Assembly: GCF_003568845.1 (NCBI RefSeq)
Contig: NZ_CP030127.1
Location: 886,001 to 950,000 of the forward strand
DNA length: 64,000 nt
Reading direction: 5' to 3'
From: Indioceanicola profundi
GTDB lineage: Bacteria; Pseudomonadota; Alphaproteobacteria; Azospirillales; Azospirillaceae
Positions within the stretch are counted from its first letter, which is position 1; each line of letters begins with the position of its first letter. The notes beneath the pieces were generated by a model. That model made no database searches. It saw nothing but the letters and a program-made list of their open reading frames with translations, and had not been told where the DNA came from. The translations under genes were made by a program, and so were the position numbers. Positions 8,145 through 17,868 of the stretch are shown here, in pieces.

Positions 8145-8274
8145 CCCATAAACGGCCAGAAAGAACAGCGCAACGCAGATCGTCCTATGGGCATGCCGGG
8201 GCGATTACGGTGCAAGCGCATCCCGTCCGGCAAATGGATCTTGGAATGTCATTGCCAGAGAAGGGTACGCAGAG

Positions 8275-11200
8275 ATGACGAATCCTCGTGTCTTCATTTC
8301 CTCCGATATTGGCGGAAGCGACAAGGACGATGATCAATCTCTTGTCCATGCACTTCTTTATGCCGATGACCTGCGAATTGAAGGCCTGGTGTCTTCTCCT
8401 GCACCCCATGGCGGTCGCGCCAAGGACATCCATGAGGTGATCGATGCCTACGCCAAGGATTACGCGAACCTCAAGAGCCACTCCTCGGACTATCCCACGC
8501 CGGACTATCTGCGCTCAGTGACGCACCAGGGTTCGACCAGCGCCCAGCCCTCGGCCGGCTATTCCAACTCCACCGCCGGTTCGCGCGCCATCGTTGAGGC
8601 CGCCCGCGAGGGGTCGGCGTCCGATCCGCTCTACATCCTGACCTGGGGCGCCATGACCGATGTCGCCCAGGCGCTGCATGATGCGCCGGACATCGTGAAC
8701 AAGATCCGCCTGCTCTCGATCGGGGCCACCAACACGACCTTCGACAAGAACGCCCGCGACTACATCTACAACAACATGGATAAGGGCGAGGCGTTCGAGA
8801 ACCTCTGGTGGGTCGAGAACAACTCCACCTTCCGCGGCATGTACGCCAGCTCCAGCGGCGCCAACGATCCCTCGATCCACAATGGCTGGATCGACGCCAA
8901 TGTGAAGGGCCATGGCGCGCTCGGCGAATACTTCGCCAGGATGAGCGTGGATCTTTACGGGGCCGGCTCTGTCGATGGCCTGAAGATGGGCGACACCCCC
9001 TCGCTCATGTACCTGCTGGACAATGCACAGAAAGGTGATCCTAGCGACGATGGTTGGGGCGGCAGCTTCAAAAGGACGGGGCACGCGGACAACTACTGGA
9101 CGGACAGCGAGTCCGGCGGTGACAGGCTGGGCTCCTACAATGGCGCCAAGACGGTCTATGAGCACCGCAACGAGTATCTGAAGGACTTCGCCGCCCGTCT
9201 GGACCGCGCCAAATCCTCGGGCGACAACAAGGATGAGAGCCCGGCTCCGGCTCCGTCAAAGCCTGCTCCGGCGCCGCCGCCGGAACCGGAGGCATCCCCG
9301 GACATGCCGAAGCCGGAGCCGGAGAAGGAACCGCCCCCGCCCCGTGAGCCCGAGATGGCGGTCGCGAGGATCTCCGTCGGCAGAACTGAAGCCGAGGACC
9401 TCGACCTGTCCGAGAGTTATGAGGTCGGAACTGACAGCAGGGCATCCGGTGACATCTTTGTCGAACTCTCCGGCAATGGCGCGCTCTCGGGCGCGTTCTC
9501 AGGCCCGTCCGATCGCTATGATGTGAGTTTCGGTTTCCGGAACGGCAATAGCGATACCGTTCCCTTCACCGTGCGCCTTAATCTCGACAAAGGCGATGTC
9601 CTGAACCTCTCCGCCACCCACTGGCGTGGCGACTTCGCCCGGCTCGACTGGCTGGACATCAGGAAGGCGGAGGGGAACACCCCGGACTCCGATGGCTCCG
9701 CTGTCAGCGATTGGATGCAGGTCGACAGCGCCGCCAGCTTCCTCCTAACCGTCGATGAGAAGAACGCTGCTGCCTGGGCTGTGGCAAACGGCAGTCACCC
9801 CGCCGAACCGGAGGAAGGAACCGACCCTGAGGAGGAAAGCGAGCTTCCCCCCGTCACCTGGATCGGCGTCGAGGCCACTGGGCTGCCGGGCGAAGACGCC
9901 GTCATCACGGTCGGCGGCACCGAAGCAGAGACGCTCGATCTGGAAGAATACAAGGTCGAAGGGCGCGGAAGCGCGTCCGCCGGTTCGTCCATCACGGTGG
10001 ATGGAAGCGGACAGGCATCCGGAGTCTTCTCCGGCCCACCCGGCAGATACGATCTGAGCGTCGGCTATATCAATGAGGATGATGGGGAGGCCACCTGGAC
10101 GGTTCTGATCAACGGTGAAAAGGTCGACAGCTGGATTGGAACAGGCGGCAGAAACAGCACCGAATTCCGCAAAATAGCGTTGGATCTGCTGCCCGGCGAC
10201 AGGATCATCCTGGCCGGCGAGGCTGACGGTTCGGAATATGCCCGCTTCGATTCCGTAACCATCGACCCGGCCTGGGGCTCCGCCATCACGGAAGGAAGAA
10301 CCGAAGCGGAGACGCTGTCACTCGGCGGCGGCTACATTGTCGAAACGCGCGGCGATGCCTCCGCCGGAAGCCTGATCATGGTGGATGGCAGCGGTCAGGC
10401 CGCCGGGATTTTCACCGGCGCTTCCGGCACTCATGAGATCACGGTTGGCTACCTGAACGAGGATAACGGAACCTCCAGCTTCGCCGTGCTGATCAACGGG
10501 GTAGAGGCGAACGCCTGGACCGGGACCGGCGGCAGCAACAAAGAATCGACGCGAAGCTTCACTGCCGACCTGAAGACAGGCGATACCATCACCCTGGCCG
10601 GCACGCAGGAGAGCCAGGAACGTGCCCGGTTCGACTGGCTGACTGTGGACCCCGTGGGTACGGATGTGCCGACGCCCAAGCCCGTGCAGAAACCAGAGTC
10701 GACGCCGGAGCCGGTGAAAGCCGAGCCTTCCGGTCTTCAGAACGGGGATTTCGACGCCTTCGCCTTTGTGGGTCAGTCGAACGCGGCCGGTCACTTCTTC
10801 AAGCGCGGCGGGGACCAGTCCGGCGGCTCGCTCGGCAGCGATGTGTTCGAGAAGACCCTGTCGGCCAAGCTGGACGGGGCGGTGAAGACCATCAACGCCG
10901 CCAGCTCGGGCAGCGGTTCGAACGAGAAGGTGGACGGTTCGAGCTACTGGTGGAACCTCAGCCAGGACAAGCCCGGCCCGGCGCTGCGCGAGGCCGTGTC
11001 CAAGATCAAGGCCGGTCTCGGCGGCAAGGATCTCGACGGCTTCATCTGGGCCCAGGGCGAGGACGACGCCCGTGCGGTCAAGAGCGACTGGAGCAACCTG
11101 TCCGAGGTGGTGAACGACTTCACCACCGCCACCAGGAAGGTGTTCGGCTACCTGCAGGACCAGTTCGGGGACGACCTGCCGATCTTCGTCCAGGAGCTGG

Positions 11201-11451
11201 GCGCCTTCCGCCAGGACAATGCCTGGCTGGACGGCCCCGTCGGGGCGCTGGACAAGCTCCGCGAGGCCCAATCCAAGCTGATCTCCGGCATGGATGACGT
11301 GTATCTGGGCGCAAAGACCGCCGGTCTAGCCGCCTATGACGACATTCACTTCAACAATGCCTCGTACGGCACGATCGCGATGCGTCTGGCCGACAGCGTC
11401 GCCGTCGAACTGGTCGGTTTTCGTGGCGTTGCCGCTGTCGGCGACGCGTGA
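8275..11451 (+). CDS. Large DUF1593 / triple beta-sandwich / SASA esterase fusion
   Basis: The protein is 1058 residues long. Residues 1-320 are a DUF1593 nucleoside-hydrolase-like domain with an Asp cluster near the start (ISSDIGGSDKDDDQS; D11, D16, D18-20). A Pro/Glu-rich linker follows (321-362). Next come three related modules (about 365-500, 528-665 and 667-798), each opening with a TEAE-(D/T)L motif and, in the last two, sharing SAGSxIxVDGSGQA; they resemble carbohydrate-binding beta-sandwich modules. Residues 820-1050 form a SASA-type acetylesterase with GQSNAAG (Ser835), WAQGEDDA and a DxxH block (D1022, H1025). No signal peptide is present and no RTX repeats are seen, yet such parts usually act outside the cell. 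A polysaccharide-processing role is inferred. The gene stands alone, 130 bp after the previous one. Confidence 0.8.
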   Translation: MTNPRVFISSDIGGSDKDDDQSLVHALLYADDLRIEGLVSSPAPHGGRAKDIHEVIDAYAKDYANLKSHSSDYPTPDYLRSVTHQGSTSAQPSAGYSNSTAGSRAIVEAAREGSASDPLYILTWGAMTDVAQALHDAPDIVNKIRLLSIGATNTTFDKNARDYIYNNMDKGEAFENLWWVENNSTFRGMYASSSGANDPSIHNGWIDANVKGHGALGEYFARMSVDLYGAGSVDGLKMGDTPSLMYLLDNAQKGDPSDDGWGGSFKRTGHADNYWTDSESGGDRLGSYNGAKTVYEHRNEYLKDFAARLDRAKSSGDNKDESPAPAPSKPAPAPPPEPEASPDMPKPEPEKEPPPPREPEMAVARISVGRTEAEDLDLSESYEVGTDSRASGDIFVELSGNGALSGAFSGPSDRYDVSFGFRNGNSDTVPFTVRLNLDKGDVLNLSATHWRGDFARLDWLDIRKAEGNTPDSDGSAVSDWMQVDSAASFLLTVDEKNAAAWAVANGSHPAEPEEGTDPEEESELPPVTWIGVEATGLPGEDAVITVGGTEAETLDLEEYKVEGRGSASAGSSITVDGSGQASGVFSGPPGRYDLSVGYINEDDGEATWTVLINGEKVDSWIGTGGRNSTEFRKIALDLLPGDRIILAGEADGSEYARFDSVTIDPAWGSAITEGRTEAETLSLGGGYIVETRGDASAGSLIMVDGSGQAAGIFTGASGTHEITVGYLNEDNGTSSFAVLINGVEANAWTGTGGSNKESTRSFTADLKTGDTITLAGTQESQERARFDWLTVDPVGTDVPTPKPVQKPESTPEPVKAEPSGLQNGDFDAFAFVGQSNAAGHFFKRGGDQSGGSLGSDVFEKTLSAKLDGAVKTINAASSGSGSNEKVDGSSYWWNLSQDKPGPALREAVSKIKAGLGGKDLDGFIWAQGEDDARAVKSDWSNLSEVVNDFTTATRKVFGYLQDQFGDDLPIFVQELGAFRQDNAWLDGPVGALDKLREAQSKLISGMDDVYLGAKTAGLAAYDDIHFNNASYGTIAMRLADSVAVELVGFRGVAAVGDA

Positions 11452-11460
11452 GAATGGAAA

Positions 11461-11486
11461 CGGGGCGGCGTCGCAACGCCGCCCCG
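11461..11486. terminator. Convergent GC-rich hairpin
   Basis: A perfect 11-bp stem (CGGGGCGGCGT / ACGCCGCCCCG) with a four-base CGCA loop lies between the stops of two convergent genes, ten bases after the fusion gene and twenty after the catalase. It can serve both strands. No long T-run follows on either side. Confidence 0.65.
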
Positions 11487-11505
11487 GTCCAGGTCCGTGC
11501 CGCCG

Positions 11506-13239
11506 TTACTCGGCGGCCCGGCTCTGCGCCTGCTGACCCATGTTCCGCATTCCGCCAAGTACCTCTTCGGCCGTAGCCTTGTGGTTCTTGACGGAGCTCG
11601 TCCACTGGCCCCAGACGGTCGGGTCGATCTTGTCGCCGTTATTACCCAGATTCTGCAGACGGCGCTTATCATCTTCGGTCAGCACCTGCTTCGGCAGGGG
11701 CTGGAGGTGACGTACATCATCGGCGGAGATACCGAGCATCTCGCCCACCCGGTTGCCGTAATCGTCATGCACCAGCAGGAAATGCCAGATCATGCGTTCC
11801 TGCACGTCGCGTTCGCACTGCCCCAGCAGCGTGCCCATGTTCAGCACCAGATCGTCCCGCTCCCAATCCATCATGGTGCAGAAGCGGCCGCGGGCCTGGG
11901 AATAGTCGTTGCGGCGTTCGAGGACGCTACGGGTCAGGCGGCCACGGATTTCCGGCGAATTGTTCGGCTCTTCTCGCGGCGCTTCCATTAGGCCATTATG
12001 GATCGACGGTTCGAAGTTGATGTGCGGATTCTGGCCCGGTGCGAGGTCCCGGTAGAAGGACATCTGCCCGCCTACCTGATTGGTCGCCACCCGGGCATTC
12101 TTGGGGGCGTTGACCGGGAGCTGGAGATAGTTCGGGCCGACCCGGTAACGCTGGGTGTCGGAGTAGGAGAAGGTGCGGCCGACCAGCATCTTATCGTCGG
12201 AGAAGTCCAGACCGTCCACCAGCACGCCCGTGCCCATGGCGATCTGCTCATTCTCATTGAAGTGATCCTCCACATTGCGGTTCAGCGTCATGACGCCGAT
12301 CTTGCGCAACGGGAAATCCTTCTCCGGCCAGATCTTGGTGTCGTCCAGCGGGTCCCAATCCAGCTCGGGGTGGTCATGATCCTCCATGATCTGGACGAAC
12401 ACATCCCACTGCGGGTACTCGCCCCGCTCGATGGCCTCGTACAGATCCTTGGAGGCGGAGCCGAGGTCCTGGCCCTGCACCTTGGCCGCTTCCTCCGCCG
12501 TCAGGCTGGCAATGCCGCAGCGGGGATGGAAATGGTACTTCACCAGCACGGTCTCGCCCTGGGCATTGACCATCTTGTAGGTGTTTACGCCGAAGCCTTC
12601 CATGTGCCGGTAGCTGGCCGGAATTCCACGCGGGCTGAACAGGTGCGTCAGCATGTGCATGGACTCGGGCGTCTGGCTCATGAAGTCGAAGATCCGGTTC
12701 GGCTCCTGGCGGAAGGTCACCGGGTCAGGCTTCAGCGAGTGGATCACGTCCGGGAACTTGATGGCGTCGCGGATGAAGAACACCGCCAGGTTATTGCCGA
12801 CAAGGTCCCAATTGCCGTCTTCGGTATAGAATTTCACGGCGAAGCCGCGCGGATCGCGGGCGGTTTCCGAAGAATCGCGCCCACCGATGACGGTCGAGAA
12901 ACGAATGGCCAGCGGTGTCTTCTTGCCGGCCTGCTGGAACAGCTTGGCGCGGGTGTATTTGGACGCCGGCTCATCCCCGATCTTGCCGGTGGCCTCGAAC
13001 TCGCCATAGCAGACGAAGCCGCGGGCATGGACCACGCGCTCGGGAATGCGCTCGCGGTCGAAATGGGAGATCTTCTCCAGGAACTGATAGTTCTCCAGCG
13101 TGGCCGGACCGCGGCTGCCGACCGTCCGCTGGGACTGGTTGTTGGTGATCGGATGTCCCTGCCGGTTGGTCAGGACGCGCTCCGAGCCGTTCGGCGATCC
13201 ACCCATTCCGGAGCGGGGCTCGTTGGGGCTCTTGTCCAT
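11506..13239 (-). CDS. Monofunctional haem catalase
   Basis: Catalase breaks hydrogen peroxide into water and oxygen. The 577-residue protein has the distal His block ([14 protein letters not shown]), the [16 protein letters not shown] block with the distal Asn, the proximal Tyr block ([15 protein letters not shown]) and a C-terminal catalase-related helical region. The start was set at 13239 because GGAGGAG lies five bases upstream; the frame is open for another 44 codons without family similarity. It has no signal peptide and is probably cytoplasmic. A Fur-family-type box lies 172 bp upstream (separate entry), which suggests iron- or peroxide-dependent control. Confidence 0.95.
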   Translation of the reverse strand: MDKSPNEPRSGMGGSPNGSERVLTNRQGHPITNNQSQRTVGSRGPATLENYQFLEKISHFDRERIPERVVHARGFVCYGEFEATGKIGDEPASKYTRAKLFQQAGKKTPLAIRFSTVIGGRDSSETARDPRGFAVKFYTEDGNWDLVGNNLAVFFIRDAIKFPDVIHSLKPDPVTFRQEPNRIFDFMSQTPESMHMLTHLFSPRGIPASYRHMEGFGVNTYKMVNAQGETVLVKYHFHPRCGIASLTAEEAAKVQGQDLGSASKDLYEAIERGEYPQWDVFVQIMEDHDHPELDWDPLDDTKIWPEKDFPLRKIGVMTLNRNVEDHFNENEQIAMGTGVLVDGLDFSDDKMLVGRTFSYSDTQRYRVGPNYLQLPVNAPKNARVATNQVGGQMSFYRDLAPGQNPHINFEPSIHNGLMEAPREEPNNSPEIRGRLTRSVLERRNDYSQARGRFCTMMDWERDDLVLNMGTLLGQCERDVQERMIWHFLLVHDDYGNRVGEMLGISADDVRHLQPLPKQVLTEDDKRRLQNLGNNGDKIDPTVWGQWTSSVKNHKATAEEVLGGMRNMGQQAQSRAAE

Positions 13240-13410
13240 TGTCTCCTCCATGACGTTGTCGGCAACACCGAGATCGGTATCCGGCCAGGCTCCGAACCGC
13301 CTCGCGGGCGGCAGGACATGCAACAACCGGCCAGGAACGTAATCGACCCTCTGCATGCCGCGGCGTGGCATTGCAGTGTCTCAATCCCATCGGCGCAGCC
13401 CGCCGACAGA

Positions 13411-13425
13411 TTAGAATTATTCTAA
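13411..13425. promoter_or_regulatory. Irr/PerR-like operator box upstream of catalase
   Basis: TTAGAATTATTCTAA is a 7-1-7 inverted repeat standing out in GC-rich DNA. It resembles the iron control element of alphaproteobacterial Irr (TTTAGAA-N-TTCTAAA type) and the boxes of other Fur-family regulators such as PerR. It lies upstream of the catalase, a known target type for both. The match is by eye. Confidence 0.55.
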
Positions 13426-13681
13426 AGAATGGCTGTCAAGGAACCTTGGCCTGTGCCATCCTTAATTGCCCGTGCACGGCCGTTCTGACCGGACCTGCCT
13501 CTTTCGGCGGGCCATTCATACCGTGCAACGGCAGCCGGCAGCTTCCGGCTCGGCCCATTGTCAGTCGGGCTACGCAAGTTCCGGCCATCCGGAAACAGTC
13601 GGGATCGGCATCGGTCCCGTAGGTTCCGGCAAATAAACGGGCAGTCGCCGGCTGCCGGATAATCCAATGGGAGGTTCGGTG

Positions 13682-13987
13682 ATGGTTCAGCCGATTGCCC
13701 TCAACGCTCACCGGGAAATCGCCGCCTTTGCCGAGACGGTGGCCGATATCTGCCGTCGGCGCCTGTGCGAGCGTCCGTTCGATCCCGTGCCGCTGGAGCA
13801 CATCATGGCCCAGACCATGGAGACCCGTCCGCGCGTCGAAGCCGCCGTCACGTGGCTTGAACGGGAGGAGCGCCTGCACCTCGGCCACTATGTCATGCGG
13901 TCGCGCCCACATGTGGCCGTGGACGCGGTGGACAGGATCGACGATGTCGTGATCAGGCTCAAGGAACGCGGAACGGCGGGCGGTTGA
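13682..13987 (+). CDS. Small hypothetical protein, 101 residues
   Basis: I do not recognise this gene. The product is soluble and mostly helical in appearance, starting MVQPIALNAHREIAAFAETV, with a segment (RPRVEAAVTWLEREERLHLGHY) that resembles the recognition-wing part of a winged-helix protein, though this is weak. The start is supported by GGGAGG eight bases upstream of ATG 13682. G+C at third positions fits a real gene. It is divergent from the catalase, with about 440 bp between the two starts, and its stop is 30 bp from the convergent kinase stop. Confidence 0.6.
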   Translation: MVQPIALNAHREIAAFAETVADICRRRLCERPFDPVPLEHIMAQTMETRPRVEAAVTWLEREERLHLGHYVMRSRPHVAVDAVDRIDDVVIRLKERGTAGG

Positions 13988-14016
13988 TGCCGCTCGGCAT
14001 TCCGCGCGGGTGCCGG

Positions 14017-15642
14017 TCAGACCAGCGCGCCGTCAGGCGCTTTCTCCTCGGCGGCGACAAGGCGGGATGCGGGGAACACCAGCGCCGCCGTGGTTCCCAA
14101 GCCGGGCATGCTCTCGATCAGCAGCTCGCCGCCATGCAGGTTGATCAGGCTGCGCGTCAGCGGCAGGCCCAGGCCCGTGCCCTGGTGCCGACGGGCAAGG
14201 CTTCCGTCGACCTGCCGGAACGGCTCCAGCGCCACCGGCACGTCCTCCGGCCTCATGCCGCATCCCGTATCGACGACCTCGATCCGCAGATGCTCCCCGA
14301 CCGATGCGCGCACAGTGACCTGCCCCCCGGCCGGCGTGAACCGCACCGCGTTCGACAGCAGGTTCAGCAACATCTGCCGTAGGCGCTGAGCATCCGCGAT
14401 GAGCCGGGGCGGATTGGCCGGCAGGTCGATCCGAAGGTCCACGCCAAGGGTGTCCGCATCCGCCTGGACCATGCGGACCGCCTCGCTCACGGCGACAGCG
14501 ATCTCGAGCGGCTCCGGCTGAAGTTCGAGCCGGTTGGCCGCCACCTTCGAGAAATCCAGAACATCCGAAACAAGCCCGAGCAGATGATACCCGCTGGCAT
14601 GGATGTCGGCGGCATAGCCCCGGTACCGCTCGGGAAGCGGTCCCCATACGCCGTCGCGCATCAGTTCGGAAAATCCGATGATCGCGTTCAGCGGCGTGCG
14701 CAGCTCGTGGCTCATCGTCGCGAGAAACAGGGACTTGGCTTCGCTTGCCGCCTCGGCGGAGCGCAACGCCTCCTGCAAGGCCGATTGCGTCTGCTGCCAT
14801 GCGCGCAGGACCCGCGCCGCCAGCACAAACACCAGCACCACCACGCCGAGGATGCCGGTGACCAGGAACTCCATCAGTTCGGTACCCGGGGTCGACGGCG
14901 CCCAGCTTAGATGTCCCGCAACTCGGCCGTCGATAGCTTCGAGCGGCAAATGCACGTCCGCATCGCTGTTCGCGTCCGCCCAGTGCAGATTGGTGATCAT
15001 GAACTGGTCGGCGATCTTGTCGAGAACCCGGCCGTCGATCTCCTTCACGACCAGCAGCACCCCCCGCCCGGGCGGCTGCATCTTCACCTCCCAATGCGTG
15101 AAGGGGCTGGCGATAATGAAGTTCGGCTTTCCACCCACCACGATGATGCCGCTCACCGGGACAACGTCGGTCAGCGAGGACTTCCGTGCTTCCGCTGCCA
15201 ATGCTGCCGCCTCCGGGCCAAGATAGCCCAGCGCATCCTCGCCCACATGGTCCGGTCCGACCGAGGCGAGGATCGTCCGGTTGACCTCATCAAGAATGAA
15301 AACGCCGGTGAGGTGGTAGCTTTCGGCCAGCGCCTCGCCAAAGTTCGACCAAGCCCAGTCTATGTCCTTCTGGACGAAGACCCGGTCGACCGCATCCCCC
15401 CACCAGCTGTAGCTTACGGCGACGTCGGCCAAAGTCCTGAGCTCCGCGCCCACGGCGGAACGGACGAGGTGAGCCTCGTTCCGGAGCGATATCCGGTTCT
15501 GGGCGTAGGAAGCGAAGTAGACGAGAGCGCAGACCAGAACCGCGGCAAGCGCCAGGATCTGCGCAGCCGGGACCAGCAGGTTGGTTTCGGTATGGCCGGA
15601 AGCCGGCAGGCTTGGTCTTGGCCATCCCGGAAAATTCAACAC
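14017..15642 (-). CDS. CHASE4-domain sensor histidine kinase
   Basis: The 541-residue membrane kinase has a helix at about 22-46, a periplasmic CHASE4 domain (about 50-215; typical SYSWWGDAVDRVF and the D-W-x-x-x-N pattern), a second helix at about 258-280, a HisKA domain with H-box MSHELRTPLNAIIGF, and a HATPase with N-box LLNLLSNAVRF, DTGCGM and GTGLGL. The GTG start at 15642 has GGAGGGG just upstream; TTG at 15639 is also possible. No response regulator is adjacent, so it is an orphan kinase; its signal is unknown. Confidence 0.9.
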   Translation of the reverse strand: MLNFPGWPRPSLPASGHTETNLLVPAAQILALAAVLVCALVYFASYAQNRISLRNEAHLVRSAVGAELRTLADVAVSYSWWGDAVDRVFVQKDIDWAWSNFGEALAESYHLTGVFILDEVNRTILASVGPDHVGEDALGYLGPEAAALAAEARKSSLTDVVPVSGIIVVGGKPNFIIASPFTHWEVKMQPPGRGVLLVVKEIDGRVLDKIADQFMITNLHWADANSDADVHLPLEAIDGRVAGHLSWAPSTPGTELMEFLVTGILGVVVLVFVLAARVLRAWQQTQSALQEALRSAEAASEAKSLFLATMSHELRTPLNAIIGFSELMRDGVWGPLPERYRGYAADIHASGYHLLGLVSDVLDFSKVAANRLELQPEPLEIAVAVSEAVRMVQADADTLGVDLRIDLPANPPRLIADAQRLRQMLLNLLSNAVRFTPAGGQVTVRASVGEHLRIEVVDTGCGMRPEDVPVALEPFRQVDGSLARRHQGTGLGLPLTRSLINLHGGELLIESMPGLGTTAALVFPASRLVAAEEKAPDGALV

Positions 15643-15788
15643 GCCCCCCTCCGCACGGCCAGCTTTCTGCGCACCGTATCATTCTGGGGTATAGTTAGAC
15701 TTTGAAATTGATAATCCGTAAATCCAGTTCCGATATGCTGCCCCGCCGGACGTGCGAAAGCAGCGGCACAATGCCTCCACGGCCCGGA

Positions 15789-16712
15789 TCAGGCCGTCCG
15801 CATCCCGCCTAGAAATGCCTCGATCTGTTGAGAGACAAGTTCCGGCTTCTCATGCTGCAGCCAGTGGCTGGCATCCTCCACATGGAGAATTCGGGCCTGA
15901 TCGCACAAGGCCCCTGCCGCCTCGGCCAGACCGGGTTCCAGGAAGCGGTCGCAATCGGCCCACAGGATCAGGACCGGAGGGCGGACCCTTACAGTCGGCG
16001 GCGCCACGCGACGGCGCAGGGCACGGTACCAGTTCAGCATGGCCGTCAAGGCTCCCGGCCTGGACCAAGCCTCGCGATAGCGGGCAAGGTCGGCGGCATT
16101 GAAGGTGCCTGGCCGGCTCGTTCCCGTCAGCGCCTGCTCGGCCAGCCGGAAGCCCTGCCACCGGATCAGCAGTTCGGGCAGCTGCGGAATCTGGAAGCCC
16201 AGCACGTATAGGCTGCGTACCGCCTGCGTGGGGTGCTGCCTGGCGTAAGGCCGCATCGTTGCGGGGTGCGGCGCATTCAGGATGACAAGCCGCTCCACCC
16301 GGTCCGGCGCTGTCAGCGCCACCCACCAGGCGACAATGCCGCCCCAGTCATGCCCCACCACGGCAAAGCGGTCGCACCCGGATCGGTCTGCCAGACGCAG
16401 CACGTCGGCGGCTAGCCGGTCGGCCGTATAGGCAGCAATTCCCGGCGGCTTGCCACTGGTCCCGTAGCCACGCTGGTCCGGGGCCAGGACATGGTAACCA
16501 GCCTCCGCCAGCGCCCAGATCTGCCGTCGCCAGCCGTACCAGAACTCCGGAAATCCATGCAGCAGGATGACCAGCGGTCCGTTCTCCGGGCCGGCCTCGA
16601 CGACATGGAGGTTGATGCCCGGCTCCACCTCGACCATGCGATGCCGCAGGCCAGGATCGTCCTCCGCCTTCCCTGCTTCGGCCAGGCCGTTCTGATACGT
16701 GCCGGTCACCAC
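15789..16712 (-). CDS. Alpha/beta hydrolase, epoxide-hydrolase type
   Basis: The 307-residue enzyme has the alpha/beta-hydrolase fold. It shows HGFPEFWYGWR (oxyanion hole), GHDWGG with the nucleophile Asp at about residue 122, an acid in WADCDRF (253 or 255) and the catalytic His in DASHWLQHEKP (about 283). A nucleophilic Asp in GHDWGG is typical of soluble epoxide hydrolases and haloalkane dehalogenases. The HGFPE and WxxQxxPL-like context favours epoxide hydrolase. GTG 16712 (or 16709) has GGGGAGGG a few bases upstream; earlier ATG codons would overlap the preceding gene. It probably forms an operon with the peptidase 52 bp upstream. Confidence 0.8.
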   Translation of the reverse strand: MVTGTYQNGLAEAGKAEDDPGLRHRMVEVEPGINLHVVEAGPENGPLVILLHGFPEFWYGWRRQIWALAEAGYHVLAPDQRGYGTSGKPPGIAAYTADRLAADVLRLADRSGCDRFAVVGHDWGGIVAWWVALTAPDRVERLVILNAPHPATMRPYARQHPTQAVRSLYVLGFQIPQLPELLIRWQGFRLAEQALTGTSRPGTFNAADLARYREAWSRPGALTAMLNWYRALRRRVAPPTVRVRPPVLILWADCDRFLEPGLAEAAGALCDQARILHVEDASHWLQHEKPELVSQQIEAFLGGMRTA

Positions 16713-16764
16713 CCAGCCCTCCCCGCTGATCCAGGTCTTCCAACCGGGAACCGCGGAGTTTGGC

Positions 16765-17868
16765 TCAGGGCTCTCCCTTGAAGATCGAGACGACCGGATC
16801 GCCGCCCTCGACAAGCCTCGCCCGATACATGCCGGAGGTGTTGAAGCTCCAGGCCACCTGTCCGTCCGGCGTGACCGCGATGACGCCGCCATCGCCGCCC
16901 AATTCGGTCAACTGGCGGCCGATCACCTCATCCGCGGCAGCCTGAAGGTCCATCCCCTCGTACTTCACCAAATTGCAGACCTCGCGCGCGACGCCGAGCC
17001 GGATGAAATACTCTCCGGTGCCGGTGGCCGATACTGCGCAGGACTCGTCCGAAGCGTAGGTCCCGGCCCCGATGATCGGCACGTCGCCGATCCGGCCCCA
17101 GAGCTTGGCGGTAGTCCCGCCGGTGGAGGTTCCGGCCGCCACATGGCCATTCCTGTCCAGGGCGACCACTCCCACAGTGCCGAACTTCCTGTCTTCCGTC
17201 AGGCCCGCGGCAGCGGCAGAGGCGGCCGGTTCAGGCGGGGCTCCGGCCGGGCGCGGCGGAATCGGCAGCCCACGTTCCTTCAATGTCTTCAGCAATGACT
17301 GCCAGCGGCGTTCGGTGAAGAACCAGACGGGAGCCGCCTGCTCCACCCCCTTCTCAGCCCCGAACCGCTCGGCTCCAGCGCCGATCAGCATGACGTGGGG
17401 AGAGCTTTCCATCACCGTCCGCGCCAGCGTGATGGGATTGCGCGTGCCGGTCACGCCCGCCACTGCTCCCGCCTTCAGGGTGGCGCCATCCATGATGGCG
17501 GCATCCAGTTCGTTACGGCCATCGGCGGTGAAGACGGCCCCGCGGCCGGCGTTAAACTGGGGATCATCCTCCAGCCCGCGGACCACCGCCTCCACCGCGT
17601 CCAGGGCGGACCCGCCCTGTTCAAGGATGGCCGAGCCGCGGGCAAGGGCCGCGTTCAAAGCGGCCCGGTAGGAGGCTTCCGTGTCCGGCCCCATCGTCTC
17701 CCGGTCCATGATCCCGGCGCCGCCATGCACGGCCATGGCCCAACCCGGCCGCGCCGCATCAGACGCCGGCTTTGCGGCGCATCCGGTAAGCACCAACCCG
17801 ATGGTCGCCAGGACGGCGAAACGGCTGAGAAGGGTCGAGGGGGCGGGCGGAAACTTGCGGACGGTCAA
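16765..17868 (-). CDS. Isoaspartyl peptidase / plant-type L-asparaginase, lipoprotein
   Basis: This Ntn-hydrolase precursor (367 residues) is expected to cleave itself before the Thr of FGTVGVVALD, exposing the nucleophile. MAVHGGAGIM, GTRNPITLAR and the TSTGGTTAKLWGRIGD block are family hallmarks. The TTG start at 17868 has GAGGAGAG upstream and gives a lipoprotein signal with lipobox LTGC, so it would be membrane-anchored in the periplasm, unlike the cytoplasmic IaaA of E. coli. An ATG further upstream (17952) would put a long basic stretch before the signal. The role is degradation of isoaspartyl dipeptides or asparagine. Confidence 0.85.
   Translation of the reverse strand: MTVRKFPPAPSTLLSRFAVLATIGLVLTGCAAKPASDAARPGWAMAVHGGAGIMDRETMGPDTEASYRAALNAALARGSAILEQGGSALDAVEAVVRGLEDDPQFNAGRGAVFTADGRNELDAAIMDGATLKAGAVAGVTGTRNPITLARTVMESSPHVMLIGAGAERFGAEKGVEQAAPVWFFTERRWQSLLKTLKERGLPIPPRPAGAPPEPAASAAAAGLTEDRKFGTVGVVALDRNGHVAAGTSTGGTTAKLWGRIGDVPIIGAGTYASDESCAVSATGTGEYFIRLGVAREVCNLVKYEGMDLQAAADEVIGRQLTELGGDGGVIAVTPDGQVAWSFNTSGMYRARLVEGGDPVVSIFKGEP

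Noticed and set aside
8230..8274. Sigma-54 promoter before the large fusion gene
   Set aside because: TTGGAATGTCATTGCC has GG and GC elements, but only nine bases lie between them instead of ten.
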